Assembly (NCBI GenBank): GCA_025355465.1 | Contig: JANXZO010000019.1 | Coordinates: 1-62,704 of the forward strand | Reading direction: 5' to 3' | Origin: Bacteroidales bacterium | Lineage (GTDB): Bacteria > Bacteroidota > Bacteroidia > Bacteroidales > FEN-979 | Length of the DNA: 62,704 nucleotides | Shown: piece after piece, positions 34,088 to 42,306 of the stretch | How positions within the stretch are numbered: the stretch's first letter is position 1 | Layout of the letters: each line of letters starts with the position of its first letter | Notes under the pieces: model-generated | What the model saw: only the letters and a program-made list of their open reading frames with translations | Database searches by the model: none | What the model was told of the DNA's origin: nothing | Made by a program: the position numbers and the translations under genes

Positions 34088-34704
34088 GAATTACCCTCCA
34101 AAATATCGGAAAAAAATACAATACCGAGTGGATTTTCAGGGGCGTGGAGTTTACCTTTGAGGAGAAAACCACGTCGGCAATCCTTGGTCGCAACGGCTCC
34201 GGAAAATCAACCCTGCTGCAGGTAGTTGCCGGAAATATTCACCCCAGCCAGGGCCAGGCCACCTATTTACATGACGGGAAGACCATCTCCGAGTTGGAAA
34301 TTTTCCGCCATCTTGCACTTGTTGCACCTTACCAGGAACTGATCGAGGACTTCAACCTGCAGGAGATGCTCTCCTTTCACTTTTCCTTCAAGCCGATGCT
34401 GCCCGGTTTCTCACGCGCAAAGCTCATCAGCCTGCTGGGTTTTTCGGAAACAGGCCGCAAACAGATCCGGCAATTCTCTTCCGGCATGAAACAACGGGTA
34501 AAACTTGCTACGGCCATCTTCAGTGATGTTCCCCTTCTGCTGCTCGACGAGCCAACCATGAACCTCGACAAAGCCGGCATAGACTGGTACCTGAACCTGG
34601 TTAACGATTTTGCAAAAAACCGGACAGTGATTATCTGCTCAAACCTGCATCAGACTGAATCCGCCTTCGCAAAAACCAGTCTGCACATCGAAGACTTCAA
34701 GTGA
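34084..34704 (+). CDS. ABC transporter ATP-binding protein
   Basis: 206 residues, a single ATPase domain: Walker A GRNGSGKSTLLQVVAG near residue 37, signature SSGMKQRVKLATAI near 140, and Walker B PLLLLDEPTMNLD. Its ATG overlaps the lpxA stop (ATGA), so it is co-translated with the lpx genes, a conserved arrangement in Bacteroidota. No permease gene is in the window. It might serve an unlinked transmembrane partner in envelope lipid or lipoprotein transport, but the substrate cannot be told from sequence. Confidence 0.88.
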   Translation: MRITLQNIGKKYNTEWIFRGVEFTFEEKTTSAILGRNGSGKSTLLQVVAGNIHPSQGQATYLHDGKTISELEIFRHLALVAPYQELIEDFNLQEMLSFHFSFKPMLPGFSRAKLISLLGFSETGRKQIRQFSSGMKQRVKLATAIFSDVPLLLLDEPTMNLDKAGIDWYLNLVNDFAKNRTVIICSNLHQTESAFAKTSLHIEDFK

Positions 34705-34713
34705 ACATTATGC

Positions 34714-34744
34714 TATTTCACCATTTCACCATTTCAGCATTTTC
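34714..34744. repeat. Phased 8-bp TTTCACCA array between the ABC ATPase and FkbM genes
   Basis: Units TTTCACCA, TTTCACCA, TTTCAGCA start at 34716, 34724 and 34732, and a fourth partial unit runs into the stop codon of the convergent FkbM gene. Confidence 0.6.
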
Positions 34745-35465
34745 AGGCGTGTGCCACAAAATAGTACTCTCTCCCCTCTTCAAACAGGCGTTTGAACTCC
34801 TCCTCACGAAGGGCAGGAGCGTGGGAAATGAAAGCTTTAAGGGTGGATATCTTCATACCACATTCGGTACATAGAAAATTAAAGAGCTCATGGGGCTTTG
34901 AATCGTAAAAATCGGCCGCACCCAGACCGAACTCAAAGATGATGACCGGCTTGTTGCTGCAGATGGTCTCCTTTCCACCCTTCATCACGTGAAATTCAGC
35001 GCCCTCCACATCAATCTTGATAAGATCGATCTTCTGTTCCGCCGGAATAATATTGTCAAGGAGGTCGGTTTTAACTTTGATCTGTTCGATCTCGGTGTTA
35101 AGTCCGTCGTACCGGCGTTTCTTTATCCCACTGTAAGCCGGGGCGTTGAGCACATGCTGAAAGTTGGTCGTTCCCTTACTGTCGTACAAGGCAATATCAA
35201 AAACCCGCACCCCGGGGTCGGACTTGTACTTGTCGAGCAGCTGGGCGTGAAGTTCGGGGATGGGTTCGAAGGCAAACTTTATTCCTTCGGGTGCACCGGC
35301 AATCATAAGGTCGAGGATCTCCCCTTTGTGACAGCCGATATCGATACAGTTTGAACTCCTTTTCAGCATCTGAAATATGATCTTCCGTGTATAGGCATCA
35401 TATTTCTGGTTCCGGGTGATGGCAAGGTTTAGGAATGAAAAGAGATGTTTCAAAAGTTGTTTCAT
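34743..35465 (-). CDS. FkbM family methyltransferase
   Basis: About 240 residues from the ATG at 35465; a TTG at 35495 is in frame but there is no need for it. The SAM-binding region shows CIDIGCHKGEILDLMI near residue 40 and the acidic strand FAFEPIPELH. KIDVEGAEFHVMKGG near 150 is the FkbM hallmark, followed by PVIIFEFGLGA. FkbM-type enzymes O-methylate sugars or polyketides, and in Bacteroidota usually sit with glycan genes. It lies between the lipid A genes and efp, pointing in the opposite direction, so its target is uncertain but a surface sugar is plausible. Confidence 0.85.
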   Translation of the reverse strand: MKQLLKHLFSFLNLAITRNQKYDAYTRKIIFQMLKRSSNCIDIGCHKGEILDLMIAGAPEGIKFAFEPIPELHAQLLDKYKSDPGVRVFDIALYDSKGTTNFQHVLNAPAYSGIKKRRYDGLNTEIEQIKVKTDLLDNIIPAEQKIDLIKIDVEGAEFHVMKGGKETICSNKPVIIFEFGLGAADFYDSKPHELFNFLCTECGMKISTLKAFISHAPALREEEFKRLFEEGREYYFVAHA

Positions 35466-35536
35466 CAGCCCGGGTCGCGTATTTGTTATTTTCAAAACAG
35501 CTGCAAAAATAAGATTTTTATTTCAGGTTTTTTGAC

Positions 35537-35544
35537 TAATTTTG
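35537..35544 (+). promoter_or_regulatory. -7 element for efp
   Basis: TAATTTTG, an exact -7 match, 34 bases before the efp ATG at 35579. No clear -33 element. Confidence 0.45.
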
Positions 35545-35578
35545 CAGCCCCTTTTAATGCATTATCATTTAATCTTTT

Positions 35579-36145
35579 ATGGCAACAACAGCAGATATCA
35601 AAAATGGTCTTGTTATTACATTTAACAATGACCTTTATTCAATTGTAGAATTTCAGCATGTGAAGCCCGGCAAAGGTCCGGCCTTTATACGTACAAAGCT
35701 GAAAAACCTGAAGCATGGCCGTGTTATCGCCAACACTTTTGATTCAGGTGCAAAAATCGACATTGCGCGGGTTGAACGACGCAAATACCAGTATCTGTAC
35801 AAAGATGATTCAGGCTATCATTTTATGCACATGGAAACCTATGAACAGATCTATATTCCGCAGGACCTGATTAACGCGCCGCAATTTCTCAAAGAGAGTC
35901 AGGAGGTTGAAATTCTGTTTGATGCCGACACCGAGACGGCCCTCACCTGCGAGCTTCCTCCATTTGTTGTGCTTAAGATCACTTATACTGAACCGGGAAT
36001 GCGTGGCAATACCGCCACCAATACCCTCAAAGACAGTACCGTTGAAACCGGCGCCATTGTTAAGGTTCCACTCTTTATCAACGACGGTGAAACCATCAAG
36101 GTGGATACCCGCACCGGGGAATACTCCGAGCGTGTAAAAGTCTAG
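35579..36145 (+). CDS. efp: Translation elongation factor P
   Basis: 188 residues, the family length, with the three beta-barrel layout. The loop tip of domain I reads [16 protein letters not shown], carrying the residue (Lys in PGKGPAF) that is usually modified. The C-terminus has [25 protein letters not shown] broken by the typical [12 protein letters not shown] ending. EF-P relieves ribosome stalling at consecutive prolines. The second lpxD-like gene begins 24 bases after it, probably on the same transcript. Confidence 0.95.
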   Translation: MATTADIKNGLVITFNNDLYSIVEFQHVKPGKGPAFIRTKLKNLKHGRVIANTFDSGAKIDIARVERRKYQYLYKDDSGYHFMHMETYEQIYIPQDLINAPQFLKESQEVEILFDADTETALTCELPPFVVLKITYTEPGMRGNTATNTLKDSTVETGAIVKVPLFINDGETIKVDTRTGEYSERVKV

Positions 36146-36168
36146 ATCTCTGATAACTCCCTTTTCTG

Positions 36169-37125
36169 ATGAAATTTCCTGCCCCTTTAACCCTATCCGA
36201 AGTTGCTGCCCTGATCGGTGCAAAGATGATCGGCGACCCTGATTTTTCAGTTGCCGGAATGAATGAAATACACATGGTGGAACCGGGTGATCTCACGTTT
36301 GTTGACCACCCCAAATACTACGCCAAAGCGCTGAATTCCAAAGCCACTACCATCATCATCAACAAGGAGTTGGAGTGCCCCGACGGGAAAGCGCTGCTGC
36401 TCTGTGAAAAGCCTTTCGATGCCTATGTGTCGCTGGCTGTTCATTTTCGTGGTTTCGAACAGGCACATGCATTGTTGAGTCCCCTTGCGATCATTGGCGA
36501 AGGTACCGTTATTCAGCCCGGAGCCTTTGTTGGCAACCATGTAACCATCGGCAAAAACTGCATTGTCCACGCCAACGCCAGCATCTACGACCATACTGTG
36601 ATCGGCGATAACTGCATCATCCATTCGGGAGCCGTACTGGGTGCCGACGCATTCTATTTCCAGAAACGGCCCGATGGCTGGAAGAAACTGGAGTCGTGCG
36701 GTCGTGTTGTGGTAGAAGACAATGTTGAGATCGGGGCGCTAACCTCCATCGACAAAGGCGTTTCCGGCGACACCATCATTTCCTGGGGTGTTAAGATCGA
36801 TAACCATGTTCAGATCGGTCACGACACTTTCATCGGCCGCATGGCGTTGATCGGCGCACATTGCGCCATTGCCGGCGTAACGCGGATTGAAGAGGAGGTG
36901 ATCCTGTGGGCCAGGGTTTCCGTAAACAAAGACCTGGTGATCGGCAAGAAAGCCGTTGTCATGGCCATGTCTGGCGTCGACAAGTCACTTGAAGGAGGAA
37001 AGACCTATTGGGGAGTTCCGGCCGATGATCCCCGAAAAAAATGGAAAGAGATTGCCGCCCTGAAACAGTTGCCGGACTTCATGCGCGAAAGCTGGAAAGG
37101 CCGGATGCTGCAAAACGAAGAGTAA
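36169..37125 (+). CDS. Second LpxD-like N-acyltransferase paralogue
   Basis: 318 residues with the LpxD-type N-terminal domain (LTLSEVAALIGAKMIGDPDF) and a hexapeptide beta helix. The catalytic-type His is kept (VQIGHDTFIG), but the second His found in the first LpxD as GIVGH is not: the matching region reads ARVSVNKDLVIG. The C-terminus is longer, with a YWGVPADDPRKKWKEI tail. It may acylate a different sugar nucleotide or act in lipid A variation rather than duplicate LpxD. A gene of this kind after efp is common in Bacteroidota. Confidence 0.75.
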   Translation: MKFPAPLTLSEVAALIGAKMIGDPDFSVAGMNEIHMVEPGDLTFVDHPKYYAKALNSKATTIIINKELECPDGKALLLCEKPFDAYVSLAVHFRGFEQAHALLSPLAIIGEGTVIQPGAFVGNHVTIGKNCIVHANASIYDHTVIGDNCIIHSGAVLGADAFYFQKRPDGWKKLESCGRVVVEDNVEIGALTSIDKGVSGDTIISWGVKIDNHVQIGHDTFIGRMALIGAHCAIAGVTRIEEEVILWARVSVNKDLVIGKKAVVMAMSGVDKSLEGGKTYWGVPADDPRKKWKEIAALKQLPDFMRESWKGRMLQNEE

Positions 37126-37147
37126 ACAGAAAACAGGATTACAAAGA

Positions 37148-38632
37148 TTATTTTTCAACGCCTGGTATTTCACCGGGCTTTTTTATGCCCATGTGGTAAA
37201 TATCCATTGCCACCAGGATGGCAATCATTCCCCACACCGGAACAGAGGCCTTGTCAGTGTCGAGGAAGTTGTTCATGGTTCCATGAAAGAAATAGGTGAT
37301 CAGCGAAAGCATGACAGAAAGACTCAGCATCTTCACCTCCCTGTTTTGGGCACGGCGGTAAACCCGCATGGCGGTGACGATCATGCTCCCAACCACAGCC
37401 AGCATGAATACCAGCCCCGGAAATCCCTGTTCGGCAAGAGGACCGATATATTCACTGTGGGCATTGCCTTTATCTCCGGCGTTCGTACTGATCAGGGTCT
37501 TCTCCTCAGCGCGCTGGAAAGGGGCGTATTCGAACTGGTAAGTCCCCGGTCCGTAACCAAACACCGGACGGTCCTCAAACATGCGAAGTGCCGACTGCCA
37601 GCGGTTGATACGTTCAAGATTGGAGGCATCAGTCGAAATATTGGAGATGGAACGAAGATGTTCGACGAAATTCTTTGAACTGTCCTGTTTGTTCTTCTCC
37701 AGGGCATCGAGGATCTGGAAGGAGAAGAGATAGAAGATAAAGCCGAAGATGATCGCTGCCGATGCAAGCCATTTGAATTTGATCCGGAAGATTACAATAA
37801 AATAAACGCCGAATGCGAAACCGAGACTGAGCCATGCCGCACGGCAGAAAGACAACACAATGGCCGTCATCAGGATGCATAGTACCACAAAGGAAAAAAA
37901 GCGCGTAGTCCGGGAATATACCCCGCTAAAGGTAAAACCGAGAAACACCGGAATAAAAAGCGCAAGCACGGCACCATAGGCCGTGTGGTCGTTATAAAAT
38001 GGCTCCATAACCCAATGACCTGCCTGTTCCTCAAATCCCCACAGGGAGTGGTTGTAGGTAGTGTAAAAGATAACCCCCACCAGCGGGATGGTATAGGCCC
38101 AGATGAATTTCCGGATGTTTGACATATTGCTGAAAAGATGGATCCCAAGCACATAAAATGGAATCACAAACCACAGCCGGGCAAGCAGGTATTTGAATGA
38201 AACCAACGGAAGGGTGCTGGTAATACAGGCGATGAGCATCCACATCAGCTGCAACCCGATGATTATTGTCATGGGGTGTTTCCATATCCGCCTGTCGGTG
38301 GTGTTATCGTAAATAAGTTTTACGAAAAAGAGAACCAATACCCCGAAAAGCAATGGTTCGCTGGGCAGGGATATGCCTACATTGAATTCAAACTGAGTGA
38401 TGTTGAGGGCAATGGGTGTGAGAAAAGCAATGAGAAGCAGGATTACATCCAGGGCATAGAAATAGAGGTACAGGATCACCAGTAAAACCGGCAGCATCAG
38501 CAGCCAGTATGTTTGGCGGTACACCAGGTAGCAATTCAGCCCGATAAAAATTACGCTGAGCAGGTAAAGAACGGTGATCTTTACATTGCCGCCAACCAGG
38601 TAACTCTTTATTTCTGCCAGTTTATCCCTCAT
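37148..38632 (-). CDS. O-antigen ligase / Wzy-type polymerase family membrane protein
   Basis: 494 residues from the ATG at 38632; a TTG upstream at 38650 is in frame but only deepens the overlap with the preceding gene. Ten or more transmembrane helices are visible. The large loop near 350-400 has FGYGPGTYQFEYAPFQR and GNAHSEYIGPLAEQGFPG, the Wzy_C motif of O-antigen ligases and polymerases with the conserved His. It would join or polymerise lipid-linked glycan repeats on the periplasmic side. Together with two chain-length proteins upstream it forms a surface polysaccharide unit. Confidence 0.85.
   Translation of the reverse strand: MRDKLAEIKSYLVGGNVKITVLYLLSVIFIGLNCYLVYRQTYWLLMLPVLLVILYLYFYALDVILLLIAFLTPIALNITQFEFNVGISLPSEPLLFGVLVLFFVKLIYDNTTDRRIWKHPMTIIIGLQLMWMLIACITSTLPLVSFKYLLARLWFVIPFYVLGIHLFSNMSNIRKFIWAYTIPLVGVIFYTTYNHSLWGFEEQAGHWVMEPFYNDHTAYGAVLALFIPVFLGFTFSGVYSRTTRFFSFVVLCILMTAIVLSFCRAAWLSLGFAFGVYFIVIFRIKFKWLASAAIIFGFIFYLFSFQILDALEKNKQDSSKNFVEHLRSISNISTDASNLERINRWQSALRMFEDRPVFGYGPGTYQFEYAPFQRAEEKTLISTNAGDKGNAHSEYIGPLAEQGFPGLVFMLAVVGSMIVTAMRVYRRAQNREVKMLSLSVMLSLITYFFHGTMNNFLDTDKASVPVWGMIAILVAMDIYHMGIKKPGEIPGVEK
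37160..37184 (+). terminator. Terminator of the efp-lpxD2 transcript
   Basis: GCCTGGT (37160-37166) pairs with ACCGGGC (37172-37178), with one wobble, around a 5-base loop and followed by TTTTTT. It lies within the last codons of the convergent ligase gene. Confidence 0.5.
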
Positions 38633-39602
38633 TCGGCGAAGAAACAACAATTTCGAACTTTCGTCTTTCGATCACTCCGATAATCAGGATGGCCAGGAAA
38701 ACGGCGGCAAAGGTGCTGAATACCACGATAAGCCAGCGGATCGGATAGGCTTTCTTGTCGGCAACGAAGGGCTTGCTGAGGATGTTAACATAAGTATAGT
38801 TACGATTTGCATCGAGCACAGCGCGGTCGTAATCAATTTTAAGGGTGCTGTAATCTTTCGAAAGTGCAAGCATCAAACCCGAAAGGAGTTCACGCTCTCC
38901 ACCCTTCTCCTCCAGGTTCTTTTTCAATTTCTGGGCCTCCTGCACCCGTCCCGACCCGCTCAGGATGGCTCGCATCACTTCACGCGTTTGCATCGGGTAG
39001 TCGAGCAGGCCGTAGTTCACGCCAAGATCCTTGGCCGTTTTAGCAAGCGAATCAAGCTCCAGTCGCTTCAGGTTGATGATGTACTGGTAATTGGTCACCA
39101 CCTCCTCAAACTTCTCCTTATGCATCTTCCGAATCTTCGTGTTATAGAACAACATCATGGCGTTTATCACATCGCGGGCCATGATCGGATCCTGGTCCCA
39201 CACCTCAATCTCCACCGCCTCGTAGGGGGTTTTGCTTACTTTCACGCGCTGACTGTACTCCCAAACAAGAGTGCTTTCGAAATGCTGGTAGGCACTGTCG
39301 ATGCCATAATGCCGGGCCAGGTCGAATTTTTTCACAAGACTGTCGCGGATATCCCTCGACTGGAAGATCTGGACGCTCTGCTCTGTTTCATTTTCGTCAG
39401 AATATGGCGAAATGTTGGAGGGATAGAGTATGGCATTCGATTTATACAGTGGAGTAATAAAAATCGGGCTCGAGAAGAAAATGGAGAGCAGCACGGCGGC
39501 CACTGCCACCACGGCAAGCTGGTACTTCCATTTCAGCATAATGTCTAGGAGGTTCTTGCTATTGAAGAAATTGTCCATAGTCTGTATTGGTTGCTTTGAC
39601 AT
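38622..39602 (-). CDS. Wzz-type polysaccharide chain-length determinant (second copy)
   Basis: 326 residues. A transmembrane helix at about 20-42 and another near 290-312 flank a periplasmic region rich in coiled-coil heptads (YQYIINLKRLELDSLAKTAKDLG). The C-terminal PIRWLIVVFSTFAAVFLAILI segment is the Wzz second helix. These co-polymerases set the length of O-antigen or capsule chains. It follows the paralogue at 39616 by 13 bases and overlaps the ligase gene by 11 bases. Confidence 0.85.
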   Translation of the reverse strand: MSKQPIQTMDNFFNSKNLLDIMLKWKYQLAVVAVAAVLLSIFFSSPIFITPLYKSNAILYPSNISPYSDENETEQSVQIFQSRDIRDSLVKKFDLARHYGIDSAYQHFESTLVWEYSQRVKVSKTPYEAVEIEVWDQDPIMARDVINAMMLFYNTKIRKMHKEKFEEVVTNYQYIINLKRLELDSLAKTAKDLGVNYGLLDYPMQTREVMRAILSGSGRVQEAQKLKKNLEEKGGERELLSGLMLALSKDYSTLKIDYDRAVLDANRNYTYVNILSKPFVADKKAYPIRWLIVVFSTFAAVFLAILIIGVIERRKFEIVVSSPNEG

Positions 39603-39615
39603 ATTAATGTTTGTC

Positions 39616-40662
39616 TTATGATTGTCCGAGCTGAAATTTCTTATGGGCGTTGTAGTCTGAGATCTTCTCCATGATCATGATCACGATAATGGCAAGGAAG
39701 AGGGCTGCAACAGTCGAAACCAGGATGATCAGCCAGCGGATCGGGTATGACTTCCGTTCGGCCTTGAAGGCATCGCTGACCACAAACTTCTGAGGCATAT
39801 TTTCCTCGGCATCGACCTTTGCCTCCTTGTATTTTGCCTGGAGCAGGGTGAGCTGTTCGGTTTTGAATTCGAGGGCATTTTTCAGAGAAGTGTAGATACC
39901 GCCGTATTTTCCGAGTACATCCAGCTTCTTCTGGATTGCCACCTGTGCAGTTTTGTTGCCATTCATCAGGGCAATGGCGTACTGCTGGTTCAGCACCTGC
40001 GACTGGTATTCAACCTCGTTCAGACCGAGTCCGCCGAGAATAACCAGCGAATCCACAATCCGTTCCACCTCGGCTTTCAATCCGTTGTATTCCGATTCAA
40101 CCACCTTGAAGCCTTTGTAGGCACGTTGGTGGATCATCTCATTTTTTGCCGAGTCGAGCAGGGAGGAGATGTTGTTGGCAATATCAGCCGCCATGGCTGG
40201 ATCGGTGTCATAAACCGTGATCTGCACTGCCATGAATTCGGTCCTGCGGAAGTTGATGTTGAAATCGTACTCCTTGAACAGCTGTGAATATTTTGTATCG
40301 GAGGTGCTGTCGATGCCGTAATGGCTCATCAGGTTGAATTTCCGCACAATGCGGTCGCGGATCCTGTTAGAATTGAGGATCTGTAGCAGCTGCTCGGCCT
40401 GGTCATCCTCTCCGAATGCGGTAATATCCTGTCCTTTGGCGCTCTGCTCGGTGAGCAGCGCTTTCGAAATGGAACTGGTACTAGCCGGGAAAAGAATAAC
40501 GGTGGATTTGAACTTCGGGGTAATAAACCAGGAGGAGGAAAAAAACCACGAGCCGACGAGCGCCACCACCATTACAATGAATAGTGGTTTGCGCCATTTG
40601 TAGAGAAAGATGACGAGATTTGAGGAGTCGAAATCTTCTCCCTTTCTGTAATCATTGGCCAT
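39616..40662 (-). CDS. Wzz-type polysaccharide chain-length determinant (first copy)
   Basis: 348 residues. Transmembrane helices lie at about 28-50 and 305-328, with a long periplasmic coiled coil in between (AYKGFKVVESEYNGLKAEVERIV). The ending SYPIRWLIILVSTVAALFLAIIV is shared with the next gene, so the two are duplicates. Two chain-length proteins in tandem could set two chain-length classes or act as a heteromer. The gene has the best Bacteroidota-type promoter of the window, 24 bases upstream. Confidence 0.85.
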   Translation of the reverse strand: MANDYRKGEDFDSSNLVIFLYKWRKPLFIVMVVALVGSWFFSSSWFITPKFKSTVILFPASTSSISKALLTEQSAKGQDITAFGEDDQAEQLLQILNSNRIRDRIVRKFNLMSHYGIDSTSDTKYSQLFKEYDFNINFRRTEFMAVQITVYDTDPAMAADIANNISSLLDSAKNEMIHQRAYKGFKVVESEYNGLKAEVERIVDSLVILGGLGLNEVEYQSQVLNQQYAIALMNGNKTAQVAIQKKLDVLGKYGGIYTSLKNALEFKTEQLTLLQAKYKEAKVDAEENMPQKFVVSDAFKAERKSYPIRWLIILVSTVAALFLAIIVIMIMEKISDYNAHKKFQLGQS

Positions 40663-40685
40663 ATAGTAAAAATCAAAATTGTTGT

Positions 40686-40715
40686 CAAAGGTAGGGAATT
40701 ATACGTAATGTCCAA
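40686..40715 (-). promoter_or_regulatory. Promoter of the wzz-wzz-ligase operon
   Basis: On the minus strand, TTG at 40715-40713 is followed after exactly 19 bases by TACCTTTG at 40693-40686, a full match to the Bacteroidota sigma consensus. The start site would fall near 40679, leaving a 17-base leader. Confidence 0.7.
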
Positions 40716-40743
40716 GGATAAGTTACACGAAAGGGCCGATTAA

Positions 40744-42258
40744 TCAGCGGTCTTCGCGCAGGATCCGGCGCAAGGCCCCGAAACTCCACAAACGTAAAAC
40801 GAAGGAGAGAATTACCGATAAGAGGAGCATCAGCATAAAATTTCCTACCCAGTTGATGGATGCCGGCAGGAATGACCAGTGGATGACAATCAACCGCGAA
40901 AGCACATTGAACGTGATCACTCCGGTAACGAAAACCAGCAGGGTAAAGAGGTACTTGTAGTTAACCCTGAACTTGAAGATTCGCTGCACAGTCCATACCT
41001 GCAATATCGCCATCGTGTACTGGGTTACCAGGCTGGAGATAGCCGATCCTTTAGCCATTAAAGTGGGAATGAGCAGGAGGTTCAGTAACAGGTTGATGAG
41101 CAATCCAAGAAGAGCGATATAATTGAGCTGTTTGAGATTGCCGTTGGCCGTGAGCAGGGTGCCGAAAATATAGGTGGCGGAAACGGCAATAAAGCCGGGT
41201 ATCAGCAGCTGAAACACCTCCGTGGATGGCAGAATGTGTGTATCATACAACAGATCCATCATTTCGTAGCTGTAGAAAAAAGATCCCATTCCCACGATGA
41301 CTGCCAGTGTAATGATGAGGGTAAATGACAACTTAAGCATGTGCTCGACGGGTTGCCGCTTTTTGATCATCCGAGAAAAGATGGGCACCAGGAGTACGCC
41401 GAAAAGATAGGCGATCATGTTGACCGCATCGAGCAGCCGGAAACCGGATGCATAGATGCCAACCTGCTCCTTGCCGATGTTTTTGGGCAACAACCGGCCC
41501 AGCATCACCGGGTCGAGGCGGTTATAAAAGGTCATCAGCAGCACCAGCAAGGCAAAAGGCGCGCTCTGTTTCACGATCATCACGAAAAACGGCCGGTTCC
41601 AGGTGAGCTTACGGAATTGGGCTTTTTTCACCACGATCAGGAAAGCAAGGCTGGCGGTGATCAGGTAAGCAGCTGTCTGCGAATAAACAAACCACTCGAT
41701 ACGGAAGGGGATGGAGGTAACATTTCCCCACAAAAGCATCCCGCAGAAAAAGATCATCAGCAACCGGTCCAGCACCGAGAGCATGCTGTCTGTCTTGAAC
41801 ATGAGGTACCCGGAGATATTCGACCGGAGGTACAACACGAAGGAAAGAAGAAACTGGTTCAGCGCCAGCCATCCAAGGAGACGGAACTGGTCGGTGTCAT
41901 ATCCGAGCATCAGCGCACCGATAAATGCAACCACCAGGTAGGTCAGCCCCAGGAGCAACTTCACCACCAGGATACCCGAAAAATGTTTGTGCAACAAGTG
42001 GTTGTGCTGGGCAATGTTGCGGTTATTGAAGTTGGTGATCCCAATATCGAGAAGGATATTGAAGAGAAAGGAAAAGTTCAGGATCTCAAAATAAAAGCCA
42101 TAGTTTTCCAGCCCCACGATCCGCTGCACGGAAAGATCAATCCCAAAAATCCACACGGGTTTAATGAGAAGGTTGAGTAAGAGGAGTAACCCAAGGTTGG
42201 TAAGGAACTTCCGTTGCATAAAGAAAGATAAAAAGTCGCCGGAAAAGCAACTTTTCAT
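40744..42258 (-). CDS. Polysaccharide flippase (Wzx-like, MATE/MVF fold)
   Basis: 504 residues from the ATG at 42258, or 491 from the ATG at 42219 (MQRKFLTNLG), which gives the more usual Wzx N-terminus. Twelve to fourteen hydrophobic helices span the protein. ENYGFYFEILNFSFLFNILLD and DIGITNFNNRNIAQ match the conserved start of this family. It would move lipid-linked oligosaccharide units across the inner membrane for the ligase and Wzz proteins next door. It has its own -7 element and stands back-to-back with a glycosyltransferase gene. Confidence 0.86.
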   Translation of the reverse strand: MKSCFSGDFLSFFMQRKFLTNLGLLLLLNLLIKPVWIFGIDLSVQRIVGLENYGFYFEILNFSFLFNILLDIGITNFNNRNIAQHNHLLHKHFSGILVVKLLLGLTYLVVAFIGALMLGYDTDQFRLLGWLALNQFLLSFVLYLRSNISGYLMFKTDSMLSVLDRLLMIFFCGMLLWGNVTSIPFRIEWFVYSQTAAYLITASLAFLIVVKKAQFRKLTWNRPFFVMIVKQSAPFALLVLLMTFYNRLDPVMLGRLLPKNIGKEQVGIYASGFRLLDAVNMIAYLFGVLLVPIFSRMIKKRQPVEHMLKLSFTLIITLAVIVGMGSFFYSYEMMDLLYDTHILPSTEVFQLLIPGFIAVSATYIFGTLLTANGNLKQLNYIALLGLLINLLLNLLLIPTLMAKGSAISSLVTQYTMAILQVWTVQRIFKFRVNYKYLFTLLVFVTGVITFNVLSRLIVIHWSFLPASINWVGNFMLMLLLSVILSFVLRLWSFGALRRILREDR

Positions 42259-42289
42259 TAAAACTCAAAAAATATTCAGATATTTGCTA

Positions 42290-42297
42290 CAAACTTA
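42290..42297 (-). promoter_or_regulatory. -7 element for the flippase gene
   Basis: TAAGTTTG on the minus strand, an exact -7 match, with a predicted start near 42284 and a leader of about 25 bases to the ATG at 42258. On the plus strand GATATTTG (42279-42286), one mismatch, may serve the divergent glycosyltransferase. Confidence 0.4.
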
Positions 42298-42306
42298 ACA
42301 AAATTA

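Noticed and set aside
41341-42180. Long open frame (279 residues) on the plus strand across the flippase gene
   Set aside because: It is strongly hydrophilic and charged, the typical antisense shadow of a membrane protein.
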